DNA of 64,000 nt. Origin: Microvirga mediterraneensis (GTDB lineage: Bacteria > Pseudomonadota > Alphaproteobacteria > Rhizobiales > Beijerinckiaceae). Under the pieces are notes generated by a model that was not told where the DNA came from, made no database searches, and saw nothing but the letters and a program-made list of their open reading frames with translations. Positions 25,809 through 34,424 of the stretch are shown piece after piece (the first letter of the stretch is position 1; every line of letters begins with the position of its first letter). The stretch covers positions 3,332,001 through 3,396,000 of the forward strand of contig NZ_JACDXJ010000001.1 in NCBI RefSeq assembly GCF_013520865.1. The letters run 5' to 3'. The position numbers and the translations under genes are program-made.

Positions 25809-25914
25809 TGTCATTCCCGGCCGGAGATGGCGAAGCCATCGGAGGGGAAGGGAATCCACGTTCAGGTGCAACGCCATGGATCCCCTTCCCTCGCTTCGCT
25901 CGCCGGGGATGACA
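25809..25914. repeat. REP/BIME-like palindromic intergenic element
   Basis: A 106-bp imperfect palindrome. The outer arms are TGTCATTCCCGGCC and its near-complement at 25901-25914; the inner arms are GGAGGGGAAGGGAATCCA and its near-complement at about 25876-25892. A small GATGGC/GCCATC hairpin is nested in the left arm. Such elements are typically dispersed in many copies. The cyclase gene on the minus strand ends inside it. Confidence 0.75.
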
Positions 25915-27832
25915 TCACCCTGTCCCCCTCCTCCAACGCGCCGCAGAGCTCATACACGCGCACCCTCGCCTCGAAGCCCTTCGGCTGGATCGTATCGACC
26001 ATCCGGAATGAGAAACGGTCCGCGACATGCTCGCGGACGGCGTCGCTGACGAGGATCTCGGTGCCGTAATCCTTGTTGAGCGGCTCCAGCCGCGCGGCCA
26101 GGTTCACCGCCGCGCCGAGAACCGTGTAGGCCATGCGGTCGGAGGATCCGATGGTGCCGACGACCGCTTCTCCGGTATGGAGGCCATAGCGGGTCCGGTA
26201 GGCGGGCCACCCTTCCCTTTCGAATTCCTCGTTGAGCTTGCGGTTGGCCTCCCGACAGGCCAGGACGGCCGCGCAGGCATGGGCGACATGGTCGGGATCG
26301 TCCGCCGGGGCATTCCAGATCGCCATGACCGCATCGCCGACGAATTTGTCCACCGTGCCGCCATGCTCCATGATCACCGCCGAGAGCGCCGCGAGATAGC
26401 GTGACGTGCGGAGCATCACCTGCTCCGGATCGGCCTTCTCGGTGATCTGCGTGAAACCGGCGATGTCGGTGAACAGGATCGTGACATTGCGCCGGGAGCC
26501 GCCGAGCCGGAGAGCATCGCCCGTGGCAAGGAGCTGCTGGACCAGGCGCTTCGGAACGAAAGCCGCGAAGGTTCGCACCACGGTGCGCATGGTGGAGACC
26601 GACCGGCCGAGATCGTCGATCTCGCGGATGATGGAACGGACGTCCCTCCGCGGCCCGTCGGTGTCGAATCTCTGGATGCGGTCCGTCTCGGCCGCGAGCG
26701 CCTTCATCGAGCGGGACAGCAGCAGGCCGATGCCGCCGATGACCGGGAGAGACGCGAGCACGAAGCCGAGCGCCAGGAGAACCAGTCTCCGCCGGCTGTC
26801 CTCGATTTCCGCGAAGAACTCGTCGAGCGGCGCCACGACGGCCAGTCGAAGACCGGAGGATCCCGAGGTCTTGATCGGCCGGAAGGCCGCCACATAGGTG
26901 CGCCCGTCGGCATCGTCGAAGATCTGCTGCGCCGAGCCGCCCCGCTGCCATGCATCCAGGGGCCGAGAGATGTCGACATCCAGCATCCGGTCGAGCGGCG
27001 GCAGGTCGAGCCGAGCATTCGCCCCCTGGCCCTTCAGGAATTCCGACATGTGCGGGTGCGCGACCACCGTGCCGCTGTCGTCGAAGAGGAACACGATTCC
27101 GGATTGTCCGAGCTTCTGTGATCGAAGAAAGGCTTCGGCATCGGTGAGCAGGATGTCTCCGGCGGCGATCCCGCCCCGTCCCCGCGTGAACGGGGCGCGC
27201 ACCGTATAGCCGATCAGGTTGGCGATCTCGAAAACGTAAGGCTCCGTGACGGCGCCCGCGCCCGGCTTGAACGCATCCTGGTACCAGGGGCGCACGCGCG
27301 GATCGTAATCCGCCTCCCGTTGCTCCTGGGCCAGAACCTCGAGGCTGGAGGACAGGTAATACGTAAAGCGTCTTCTCGACGTCGCATCCTTCGGCGTATC
27401 GATGACGGTGAGCCGGAACATCGTACCCGCCGGGGGCTTGAGCCGCGCGCGCAGCTCCGGACCGGCGCGATCGATGACGTCGAGTTCGACGAGGCCGCCG
27501 TCGTCATAGCCGACATAGAGATTGTAGAGCTGTTCGTGCCGGTTCAGGAGCGCGGCCAGGATCGCGGTGAGCTCCGGATTGTCCTGGATCGCGCCGGTCT
27601 CGACCGGCCCGAGCTGCCGCAGCACGGCCAGGATGTCGAGAACGTCCTTGAACTGTCCGTCCACCCGGTCGGTCGTCTGATCGGCGACGCGGTCGATGAA
27701 GGACAGGGCGGCCGAACGGGTGATCGACCGGGCGCTCTCGAAGCTCAGGAACACCAGCGAAAGGCCGACGGCCATAACCACCGCCACGAAAAGCGCCGTG
27801 ATCGAGGGTTGATAGCCGATCCGAACACGCAT
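25862..27832 (-). CDS. Membrane adenylate cyclase with Cache-like sensor, HAMP and class III cyclase domains
   Basis: A 656-residue inner-membrane receptor cyclase. A first membrane helix (ITALFVAVVMAVGLSLVFL, about residues 9-27) is followed by a large periplasmic Cache-type sensor, a second helix (LVLLALGFVLASLPVIGGIGLLL, about 350-372), a HAMP-like linker and a class III cyclase domain. The cyclase core is intact: ILFTDIAGFTQITEKADP with the first metal Asp, VDKFVGDAVMAIWNAP with the purine-selecting Lys and second Asp, and LGAAVNLAARLEPLN with the Asn/Arg pair. It should therefore make cAMP. The last 17 or so residues are encoded by the palindromic repeat at 25809-25914 and are unlikely to belong to the original domain. 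Confidence 0.92.
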   Translation of the reverse strand: MRVRIGYQPSITALFVAVVMAVGLSLVFLSFESARSITRSAALSFIDRVADQTTDRVDGQFKDVLDILAVLRQLGPVETGAIQDNPELTAILAALLNRHEQLYNLYVGYDDGGLVELDVIDRAGPELRARLKPPAGTMFRLTVIDTPKDATSRRRFTYYLSSSLEVLAQEQREADYDPRVRPWYQDAFKPGAGAVTEPYVFEIANLIGYTVRAPFTRGRGGIAAGDILLTDAEAFLRSQKLGQSGIVFLFDDSGTVVAHPHMSEFLKGQGANARLDLPPLDRMLDVDISRPLDAWQRGGSAQQIFDDADGRTYVAAFRPIKTSGSSGLRLAVVAPLDEFFAEIEDSRRRLVLLALGFVLASLPVIGGIGLLLSRSMKALAAETDRIQRFDTDGPRRDVRSIIREIDDLGRSVSTMRTVVRTFAAFVPKRLVQQLLATGDALRLGGSRRNVTILFTDIAGFTQITEKADPEQVMLRTSRYLAALSAVIMEHGGTVDKFVGDAVMAIWNAPADDPDHVAHACAAVLACREANRKLNEEFEREGWPAYRTRYGLHTGEAVVGTIGSSDRMAYTVLGAAVNLAARLEPLNKDYGTEILVSDAVREHVADRFSFRMVDTIQPKGFEARVRVYELCGALEEGDRVMSSPASEAREGDPWRCT

Positions 27833-27973
27833 GCGCCCGCCTTCCTGTCGCCGCTCCCAGAGTTACCCGGGATCGCCGATGGAAGACAAGGGCCGGGCTG
27901 TTCCCATACCCCGCCGTTGTCGCTGACACCGCGCCTCCTGCGTGACACACTGCTCCGGCTGGAGAAACGGGCC

Positions 27974-29143
27974 ATGGCGCAGAACGTGACGGTCTATTTC
28001 GCGACGAACCGCATGCCGCTCACCGACGGGAGCGGAGAAACGATCGTGGATTTCGGCTCGGAGCCCGGGCCCATCGACGGCACGGCGGTGCGGTTCGGCT
28101 CCGCGCAGGCGAGCGTCACGGCGACGGGTTCCGGCTTCGTCGCGGGGTCGCTCTATGTGGCGCCCGAGCAGCTCATCGGGCCGAACATCCAGCGGGGCAG
28201 CCGCGACATCTTCGAGAAGCTGCGGCAGGACATGCAGGAGGGAGGGCGGCCGACCCTCGTGGTGATCCACGGTTTCTCGAACACCTTCAAGGACGCCATC
28301 GAGCGAGCCGCGAGCATTCTCGTCTTCTACGGCATCGACGCCAACGTGTTCTCGTTCACTTGGCCGTCCATCGGCTCGCCGCTGCCGACGCCCCTGCCCT
28401 ACAACGATTACTTTCACGACCGCGGAACCGCGCGCGGTTCAGGCGTCGCCATCGCCCGCACCATGCGCATCCTCTACGACTTCATCGACAACCTGCCCCG
28501 CCGGGACTTCTGCCGCCAGCCGCTGCACCTCATCTGCCACAGCATGGGGAACTACGCGTTCCGCTATGCCGTGCAGTCCCTGATGCAGGTGCCCCAGGGC
28601 GAGCCGCGCGAATATGTCCGCACGGCCGATACGCCCGCGCCGAACGCGGAGGAGCGCCCCTTCCCGGCTCTCGTCGCGCTTCCGACCGAGGCATCCGATT
28701 CCAACCGCCTGCGCCGGACTTTCGACCAGATCGTCCTCGCGGCCGCCGACGAGGACGAGGATGCGTTCGAAGACGTCAAGGAGCTGCGCTACCTGCCGCG
28801 CCTCGGCAACCGCGTCACGGTCTACCACACGCAGAAGGACTGGATCCTCTCCACCTTGAGCTCGGTGACCAAGTTCAACGGACCGCGCTTGGGCGTGAAC
28901 GGGCCGGAGAACATGGCGATCATCAGCGACAAGGTCACGGCCGTGGACGTGAGCGACGCCATCGATCCCAGGCACGATGTCCAGAGCCACCAATATTATC
29001 GGCTCTTCCCGCCCGTGCGCGACGACATCGTGGCCGTCCTGTCCGGCGAGCGCCAGGACAAGATCACCAACCGCGACCGCACCGACATGCAGCGCTACAG
29101 CCTGCAGGCGCCCGCACGGAGCAGGCGGCGGAAAGGGCGGTAG
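27974..29143 (+). CDS. DUF900-type alpha/beta hydrolase
   Basis: A 389-residue cytosolic hydrolase. The start gives MAQNVTVYFATNRMPL, a typical family beginning (VxxYFATNR). The oxyanion-hole region is LVVIHGFSNTFKDAIERA and the nucleophile elbow is LHLICHSMGNYAFRYAV. DUF900 proteins share the lipase-like fold but have no settled substrate. The gene is divergent from the cyclase, 141 bases away. Its long insert after the nucleophile (REYVRTADTPAPNAEERPF) is acidic and probably surface exposed. Confidence 0.88.
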   Translation: MAQNVTVYFATNRMPLTDGSGETIVDFGSEPGPIDGTAVRFGSAQASVTATGSGFVAGSLYVAPEQLIGPNIQRGSRDIFEKLRQDMQEGGRPTLVVIHGFSNTFKDAIERAASILVFYGIDANVFSFTWPSIGSPLPTPLPYNDYFHDRGTARGSGVAIARTMRILYDFIDNLPRRDFCRQPLHLICHSMGNYAFRYAVQSLMQVPQGEPREYVRTADTPAPNAEERPFPALVALPTEASDSNRLRRTFDQIVLAAADEDEDAFEDVKELRYLPRLGNRVTVYHTQKDWILSTLSSVTKFNGPRLGVNGPENMAIISDKVTAVDVSDAIDPRHDVQSHQYYRLFPPVRDDIVAVLSGERQDKITNRDRTDMQRYSLQAPARSRRRKGR

Positions 29144-29194
29144 GAGAGCCCATAAGCCCAAGCACTCTTTGGAGCTGGCTCGTCCCACTCCGAC

Positions 29195-29294
29195 CTCATC
29201 CTGAGAGTCTGGCTCGTAAAGGGCTCGCGCGCATTTCCCCTCCCCTCAAGGGGGAGGAGAGCACCCGCGCTTTACGAGTCAGACGCTCAGGGTG
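29195..29294. repeat. Inverted repeat element with inner purine-rich hairpin
   Basis: A 100-bp imperfect palindrome: arms of the form CTGAG-x-GTCTG-x-CTCGTAAAG (left, about 29201-29221) pair with CTTTACGAGTCAGACGCTCAG (right, 29270-29290). The centre contains CCTCCCCTCAAGGGGGAGG, itself a hairpin. The CTCAAGGGGGAGGAG core recurs at 33369-33383, which indicates a dispersed intergenic repeat family. Confidence 0.65.
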
Positions 29295-29410
29295 TTCGAA
29301 ACCACGCGCTTGATCTGCCTCAATCCCTGGACACCATCTCTTGCCACCATTCCCTATTCGTCCTCTGCGGCGTACGATGTTGCAACCAACGTCATGGAGC
29401 GCAGACCGCC

Positions 29411-30277
29411 ATGAGCGGCACCCCGGCCCGGATCCTCGGACTCATCGGCTGCCTCCTGGCCCTGTCCGCCGTCCTGCCGGCCCGGGCGGACCCCTTCTTC
29501 GTCAAGGTCTATGGGCGAACCTACAAGATCGATCCCCGGTCCGCGCCCGATCAGAAAGGACTGGCGCCGCAGGACATCCTGAAAGCCCTCCCGGCCGATC
29601 TGGCGAAAGCTCCCGCGATCCGGCCCTCCCACGAGGAGGTGCTGGCGGAGGTGGAGGAACGGCTCTGGATCGCCAGCAGCCAGCTCGACGCGAAAGTCGA
29701 GGACGCGGCGAAGTCCCGCGACCGGCGCAATGCGGGATCGGACACGAAGGCCGCCAGGCAGGAGATCACGGATTCGCTCGAGTCGGGAACCGGCCAGGGG
29801 CGCTCCCCGGAACTCCAGGCGCTCTACGACCGCTACCGCGCCCTGAACCTGCTCGCGCGGGAACTGCGCCGGTCCCTCGACCTGCCGGTCAGGACACCGG
29901 CATCGGGCTTCTCACGGCCGAAGCTGACGCCCGAGATCGAGGCGACCTACCGCGCCCAGAAATTCGATCCCTATGAGGCCTATTACGGCTTCAGGCGCGT
30001 GAAGGCGGCCTTTCGCTCGGGCGATGCCGAACTTATCGCCCGCGTGACCGATTATCCCCTCAGCCTCACGGGCAAGATCAGGCGCACCCTCCGCAACCGC
30101 GATCAGGTGCTCGCCGCGAAGGAGACGATCCTGAACGCCGCCGTCCGGGACGCGGTGGCCAAATCCACCTTCGAGAGCGTGTTCGTGCGGGACAAGGGCA
30201 TGATGGTCGGCGGCGGCGCCGTCTGGATCACGCCCGACAAGTCGGGCTTCGGCCTGGGAACCGTCAACCTGGACTAA
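29411..30277 (+). CDS. Secreted hypothetical protein
   Basis: A 288-residue protein with a clear Sec signal peptide: hydrophobic core ILGLIGCLLALSAVLP and cleavage after PARA, giving a mature N-terminus DPFFVKVYGRTYKIDPR. The middle is charged and probably helical (EEVLAEVEERLWIASSQLDAKVEDAAKSRDRR). The C-terminal 110 residues resemble a compact alpha/beta domain (YEAYYGFRRVKAAFRSGDAELIARVTDYPLSL), reminiscent of NTF2-like pockets, ending GGGAVWITPDKSGFGLGTVNLD. I do not recognise a family. It lies 90 bases upstream of a lytic transglycosylase gene. Confidence 0.75.
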   Translation: MSGTPARILGLIGCLLALSAVLPARADPFFVKVYGRTYKIDPRSAPDQKGLAPQDILKALPADLAKAPAIRPSHEEVLAEVEERLWIASSQLDAKVEDAAKSRDRRNAGSDTKAARQEITDSLESGTGQGRSPELQALYDRYRALNLLARELRRSLDLPVRTPASGFSRPKLTPEIEATYRAQKFDPYEAYYGFRRVKAAFRSGDAELIARVTDYPLSLTGKIRRTLRNRDQVLAAKETILNAAVRDAVAKSTFESVFVRDKGMMVGGGAVWITPDKSGFGLGTVNLD

Positions 30278-30366
30278 GCGTTACGAAGCTTGACCATTAT
30301 GCCTCAACTTGGCCGGGATGATGCGGCAGCATCTGTCCGGCGCAACCGATCCGGAAGGGAAAACGA

Positions 30367-31188
30367 ATGATCAGAGGCCGGCATTACACGATCGCCGCTT
30401 TCACCGCCCTGGCATCGCTCGTCGGGATGGCCCACACGGCGCAGGCCGCGCAATGCGGCAACAGCGCGGCCGGCTTCGAGAACTGGAAGCGGGAATTCTC
30501 GCAGGAAGCGAAAGCCAACGGCGTCGGGCAGACGGCGATCTCCGCCCTCATGAACACGGATTACGCGACGGCCACCATCCGGGCCGACCGGGGCCAGAAA
30601 AGCTTCCGACTCTCGCTCGACCAGTTCATGGCCAAGCGCGGCGCGCCGGTGATCGTCTCGCGCGGGCGCTCGCTCAAGCAGTCGAACGCATCGCTCTTCG
30701 CGTCCCTGGAGCAGCGCTACGGCGTCCCGCCGGGCCCGCTGATCGCGATCTGGGGCATGGAGACGGCCTTCGGAACCCAGCGCGGGAACCAGAACACGCT
30801 CTCGGCGGTGGCGACCCTGGCGTATGATTGCCGCCGGTCGGAATTCTTCACGGACCAGCTCTACGCGGCCCTGGAGCTGATCGACCGCGGGGTGCTCTCG
30901 GGCAGCACGCGCGGGTCCATGCACGGAGAGATCGGCCAGACCCAGTTCATGCCGAAGAACATCCTGCAATACGGCCGGGGCGGCAATCTCGACAACACCG
31001 CCGACGCCCTGGAGGCCACGGCCAATTTCCTGAAGGGCCACGGCTGGCGCGCCGGAGCCGGATACCAGCCGGGCGAGCCGAACTTCAAGGCGATCCAGGC
31101 CTGGAACGCCGCATCGGTCTATCAGCAGGCCATCGCGCTGATCGGCCAGCAGATCGACGGCAACGCGCGCCGGTCCGCCGAGCGGTAA
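30367..31188 (+). CDS. Lytic murein transglycosylase (MltB-like)
   Basis: A 273-residue exported peptidoglycan-cleaving enzyme. The signal peptide (MIRGRHYTIAAFTALASLVG) ends near HTAQAA. The N-terminal helper region is FENWKREFSQEAKANGVGQTAISALM, then the catalytic region PPGPLIAIWGMETAFGTQRGNQNTL, where Glu in WGMETAFG matches the catalytic acid of family 3 transglycosylases. It continues with LIDRGVLSGSTRGSMHGEIGQTQFMPKNIL, the MltB signature. A GGAAGGGA site precedes the ATG. Likely periplasmic or, if the first Cys is lipidated, membrane bound; no clear lipobox is seen. Confidence 0.93.
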   Translation: MIRGRHYTIAAFTALASLVGMAHTAQAAQCGNSAAGFENWKREFSQEAKANGVGQTAISALMNTDYATATIRADRGQKSFRLSLDQFMAKRGAPVIVSRGRSLKQSNASLFASLEQRYGVPPGPLIAIWGMETAFGTQRGNQNTLSAVATLAYDCRRSEFFTDQLYAALELIDRGVLSGSTRGSMHGEIGQTQFMPKNILQYGRGGNLDNTADALEATANFLKGHGWRAGAGYQPGEPNFKAIQAWNAASVYQQAIALIGQQIDGNARRSAER

Positions 31189-31234
31189 ACATCACTCCTC
31201 CCGGCGCGTCGTGCCGAGCCGCACGGCGCGCCGC

Positions 31235-33193
31235 TTACAGATAGCGGACGCCCAGCTCCTGGAAGCCCCGGCGCACGACCTGGCAGGTCCGCGCGATGTC
31301 GTCCCCGTCGACCCTGAGAACGAAGCGGTCCGGAACATCGACCGTCGCGACGCTGATCTTCGCGCCGGTCTCGGACATGTTCAGCACCATGCATGCGATG
31401 TCCTGAGCCTCGCCCGCGAGGGCGGAGAGCCGGATCCGCGCCGGGCGGCTCACCCTCGTGCGCTCGCTCGCACGGCGCTCCTCCACGCCGACCACCCATT
31501 CGTCCAGGCTGCGCGCGATTCCCGCCACGCCGCCTGCAGCGATCTTGATGTTGCGCCAGACCTCGGTCGTCACGGCGCTCTGCCGTTCGATGGCATCGGC
31601 CGTTTCGACGATGAATCCTCTCACCTCGGTGACGGCCGCGCTGATCGAGGCGAGCGCCTGCTCCACGTCGCCCGAGACGGTCTGCATGGACAGGATCTCG
31701 CCCGAGATGCGCGCGGTCGCCTGCGCGGCCTGGTTGGCGAGGTTCTTCACCTCGTTCGCCACCACGGCGAAGCCCCGCCCCGCATCGCCGGCGCGGGCCG
31801 CCTCGATGGTGGCGTTCAATGCCAGAAGGTTGATCTTCTCGGCGATGACGGTGATCGCCTGGACGACGCCGTCCATGGCCTGCGCGGCGTCGCGCAGCTT
31901 GGCCGTCGAGGCGTCGGCGCCCTGCGTCCTCACATGGATCTCGTCGACGGCGCTGCGCGATTCCTGCATCCGCCCCGAGATCGCTTCCGCCGTGACGTTC
32001 ATGCCTTCGGCGGCCGTCGCGATCGCCTGCACGTTGCCGAGCGTCTGCTCGGCCATCTGGATCGCCTCGCCACGGACATTCATGCTGCGGGTGATGTCGG
32101 TCGCGAACTTGACCACCTTGAACGGCCGCCCGTCCGCATCGAGCACGGGGTTGTAGTTGCCCTGGATCCAAACCTCGCGCCCGCCCTTCGCGACGCGCTG
32201 GTAGACGGCCGCCGAATACCGGCCGGCGCGCAGGGTTTCCCAGAAGCCCGCATATTCGGCGCTCGCCGCATAATTGTTCGAGACGAACATGCGATGATGC
32301 CGTCCCCGGACCTCGTCCAGGGTGTAGCCCATCGTGTCGAGGAAATTCTGGTTCGCGTCCAGGATGACGCCGTCCATGTCGAAATGAATAACCGCCTGGG
32401 AGCGGCTCATGGCGGCGACCTGGGCGGCGGCCTCGGCGGCTTTGCGCTTCTCCGCCGTGATGTCGGAGGCATACTTCACGATCTTGAAGGGACGCCCATT
32501 GCCGTCGAAGATCGGATTGTAGCTGGCCTGCAGCCACACCTCCCGGCCGTTCCTGTCGATGCGCTTGAACTCGCCCGACAGATACTCGCCGCGATTGAGA
32601 TTCTGCCAGAACGCCTCGTAGTCGGGACAGGCAGCGTATTCGGCGGGCACGAACATGCGGTGATGCTTGCCCTTCACGGCGTCGAGCTCATAGCCCATCG
32701 TCTCGAGGAAGAGTTCGTTCGCATCCGTGATCGTGCCGTCGAGCGCGAAATGGATCACGGCCTGCGACCGGTTGATCGCGGCGATCTGTCCGGCGAAATC
32801 CGCCTGACGAAGCCTCTGCGCCGTGATGTCAGTGGCGAACGCGACCACCTCCGCGACCCTGCCATTTCGATCGAGGACAGGCACGTAGCTCGCCTGCAGC
32901 CAGATGGCGCGGCCGTCCTTGCAGAGGTGCCGGGACTCCGCCGTGTGGCGGTGTCCCTGCCGCAGCTCTTGCCAGAATCTGCCATAGGATGGGGATTCGG
33001 CATCGGCCGGATCGACGAGGACGCGGTGATGCCGGCCGCGCATCTCCTCCAGCCGATACCCGACCAGCGTCAGGAAGCCGTCGTTCGCATCCAGGATATG
33101 GCCGTCCGGGTCGAGCGTGATCGTCGCAAACGTCGCATCGAGCGCCCGAACCTTCGCGCTGGTTGGGCGGAACGGACGCAGACCAAAAGGCAT
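31235..33193 (-). CDS. Soluble chemoreceptor: three tandem PAS domains, MCP signalling domain, C-terminal PilZ
   Basis: A 652-residue cytoplasmic chemoreceptor without membrane helices. The start at 33193 follows AGGAG; an upstream Met lacks a site. Three PAS domains lie at about residues 15-125, 140-247 and 260-370, each with the DANxxFLxxxGYxLxxxxGxHHRxxV pattern and each ending in a DIT linker. The MCP signalling helices (about 395-560) contain [35 protein letters not shown], the CheA/CheW contact tip. The C-terminus is a PilZ domain for c-di-GMP, with [14 protein letters not shown] and NMSETGAKI. This links PAS sensing, chemotaxis signalling and c-di-GMP in one protein. Confidence 0.93.
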   Translation of the reverse strand: MPFGLRPFRPTSAKVRALDATFATITLDPDGHILDANDGFLTLVGYRLEEMRGRHHRVLVDPADAESPSYGRFWQELRQGHRHTAESRHLCKDGRAIWLQASYVPVLDRNGRVAEVVAFATDITAQRLRQADFAGQIAAINRSQAVIHFALDGTITDANELFLETMGYELDAVKGKHHRMFVPAEYAACPDYEAFWQNLNRGEYLSGEFKRIDRNGREVWLQASYNPIFDGNGRPFKIVKYASDITAEKRKAAEAAAQVAAMSRSQAVIHFDMDGVILDANQNFLDTMGYTLDEVRGRHHRMFVSNNYAASAEYAGFWETLRAGRYSAAVYQRVAKGGREVWIQGNYNPVLDADGRPFKVVKFATDITRSMNVRGEAIQMAEQTLGNVQAIATAAEGMNVTAEAISGRMQESRSAVDEIHVRTQGADASTAKLRDAAQAMDGVVQAITVIAEKINLLALNATIEAARAGDAGRGFAVVANEVKNLANQAAQATARISGEILSMQTVSGDVEQALASISAAVTEVRGFIVETADAIERQSAVTTEVWRNIKIAAGGVAGIARSLDEWVVGVEERRASERTRVSRPARIRLSALAGEAQDIACMVLNMSETGAKISVATVDVPDRFVLRVDGDDIARTCQVVRRGFQELGVRYL

Positions 33194-33553
33194 CGGAGAC
33201 TCCTGAAACGGAAGGCCCCTCATGTCACGACGCACCTAAAAAGATCTTAAGCCAAGCTTCGCGCCTCCATGTTTTCTTACCCGTTCCTGCTGTTTCGAGA
33301 AGTGTTTCCGAGATCCGTTCGATCTCTGCCTGGAGGCTGGTTCATGCAGCGCGGGAACTCTCCTCCACTCAAGGGGGAGGAGTTGGGGGTGTCGGCGTCG
33401 GCCTATAGAGGTGTGGCGCGGTTCACCCCTCCCCATAGGAGGGAATTGCCCAATCCCCCTCCCGCCGGAAAGCACCCGTCGGGATTGACATGGAGCCCGT
33501 TGTGCGAGCTATCGGTTGGCGCGCCGGACGGCAGTGTTATGAGGAGAAGCGGC
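33194..33553. other. Intergenic region with purine/pyrimidine-rich inverted repeats
   Basis: About 360 bp. At 33361-33383 a CTCCTCC arm pairs with GGGGAGGAG around CACTCAAG, matching the core of the repeat at 29238-29258. A second CCCTCC/GGAGGG hairpin follows at about 33427-33443, and C-rich tracts extend to about 33473. The 3' end holds the GAGGAG ribosome-binding site of the next gene. No coding sequence is supported. Confidence 0.55.
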
Positions 33554-33916
33554 ATGGTCAAGAAGATCGGCTCAAAGGCCTGGCGGGTCCAGGCGTCGGA
33601 CGACGGTGCGATCATCGCCCTGGGCATTCGCACCGATACGGACCGGGAATACGAGATTCTCATCAGCGCGGTGGATTCGACGCCCATTTTGACGGATCTG
33701 CTCGGCGAGATGGTGCGGACCCACAAGGGCAAGCCGCCGAAGGCGTTTGCCGAGAATGCCGGGCCGAACCATTTCAAGAGCGTGCCGGTAGAACCGCTGA
33801 GCACACGAATCGAACGTGGCGGCGAGAAACCCGTTCTCGTGCTGGATTTCGGCGGAACGATCCTGAAGGTGGCCATCGATCCCGCTCGCCTCCAACAGGA
33901 TCTGAGCGGGACTTAG
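33554..33916 (+). CDS. Small hypothetical protein
   Basis: A 120-residue protein. The ATG at 33554 follows GAGGAG with 7-base spacing; an in-frame ATG at 33539 has no site. Sequence MVKKIGSKAWRVQASDDGAIIALGIRTDTDREYEILISAVDS suggests a beta-rich start, and the end VLVLDFGGTILKVAIDPARL is also strand-like, with a polar helical middle. No signal peptide, membrane helix or recognised motif. It stands alone between a repeat-rich region and a convergent small secreted-protein gene. Confidence 0.6.
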   Translation: MVKKIGSKAWRVQASDDGAIIALGIRTDTDREYEILISAVDSTPILTDLLGEMVRTHKGKPPKAFAENAGPNHFKSVPVEPLSTRIERGGEKPVLVLDFGGTILKVAIDPARLQQDLSGT

Positions 33917-33994
33917 CGCATCGACTGCGACTTCGAACGTGAGTCCGGATCTCTCGGTTTTGCGTCCGATGCTTCGTGGTTTCGGACGGACGCA

Positions 33995-34285
33995 TCATTT
34001 GTTCTCAGGCTGGGTCGCTTTCGGCGTCACGATGATGGCACCGGCGTTGGGATGGCGATTGTCCACCCGCTCTCTCCGCCGGGCGCCGTCGCCTTTCATC
34101 CGTCCGTCGAACAGGAACGGCTGTGTTCCATTCGTGCTCGCAGCAGCCGGAGCCTGCGATGGTTTGGACGGAGCATTTTGAGCGTTGGCGGCGGTCGCGG
34201 ACAATGCCAACGCAGTCGCGACCGCCAGAGCTTCGGACCCAAAAGTGCAAGCCCACCTTTTGGTCCGATGATCTAGTCTCGACAT
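33995..34285 (-). CDS. Small secreted protein of unknown function
   Basis: A 96-residue protein whose start follows GAGGAGGG at good distance. A signal peptide is clear: basic MSRLDHRTKRW, hydrophobic ALAVATALALSATA, cleavage after ANA. The mature part is about 60 residues, low in complexity at first (QNAPSKPSQAPAAAS) and then polar with NGTQPFLFDGRMKGDGARRR. No Cys in the mature part. Such short exported proteins are widespread in Rhizobiales and unassigned. It lies 139 bases upstream of the TPP-enzyme gene on the same strand. Confidence 0.6.
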   Translation of the reverse strand: MSRLDHRTKRWACTFGSEALAVATALALSATAANAQNAPSKPSQAPAAASTNGTQPFLFDGRMKGDGARRRERVDNRHPNAGAIIVTPKATQPENK

Positions 34286-34424
34286 GACAGCCCTCCTCTT
34301 CCTATGTGGCACCGACGCGACCGTATGAATCGGCTTCGGTCACCCTCGGGGAGCAACCGGGCAGCAGGATGGCAGCCGTTGAACGGCTGCTCACCTTCAG
34401 AAAGGCTTGGCTCCGGCGGGCCGC

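Noticed and set aside
31211..33250. 679-codon open frame antisense to the chemoreceptor gene
   Set aside because: Shadow of the PAS repeats; apparent repeats in its translation reflect the repeats on the true strand.
33269..33553. N-terminal extension of the small protein at 33554
   Set aside because: The extension is encoded by the purine/pyrimidine-rich repeat and has no ribosome-binding site; the GAGGAG site points to 33554.
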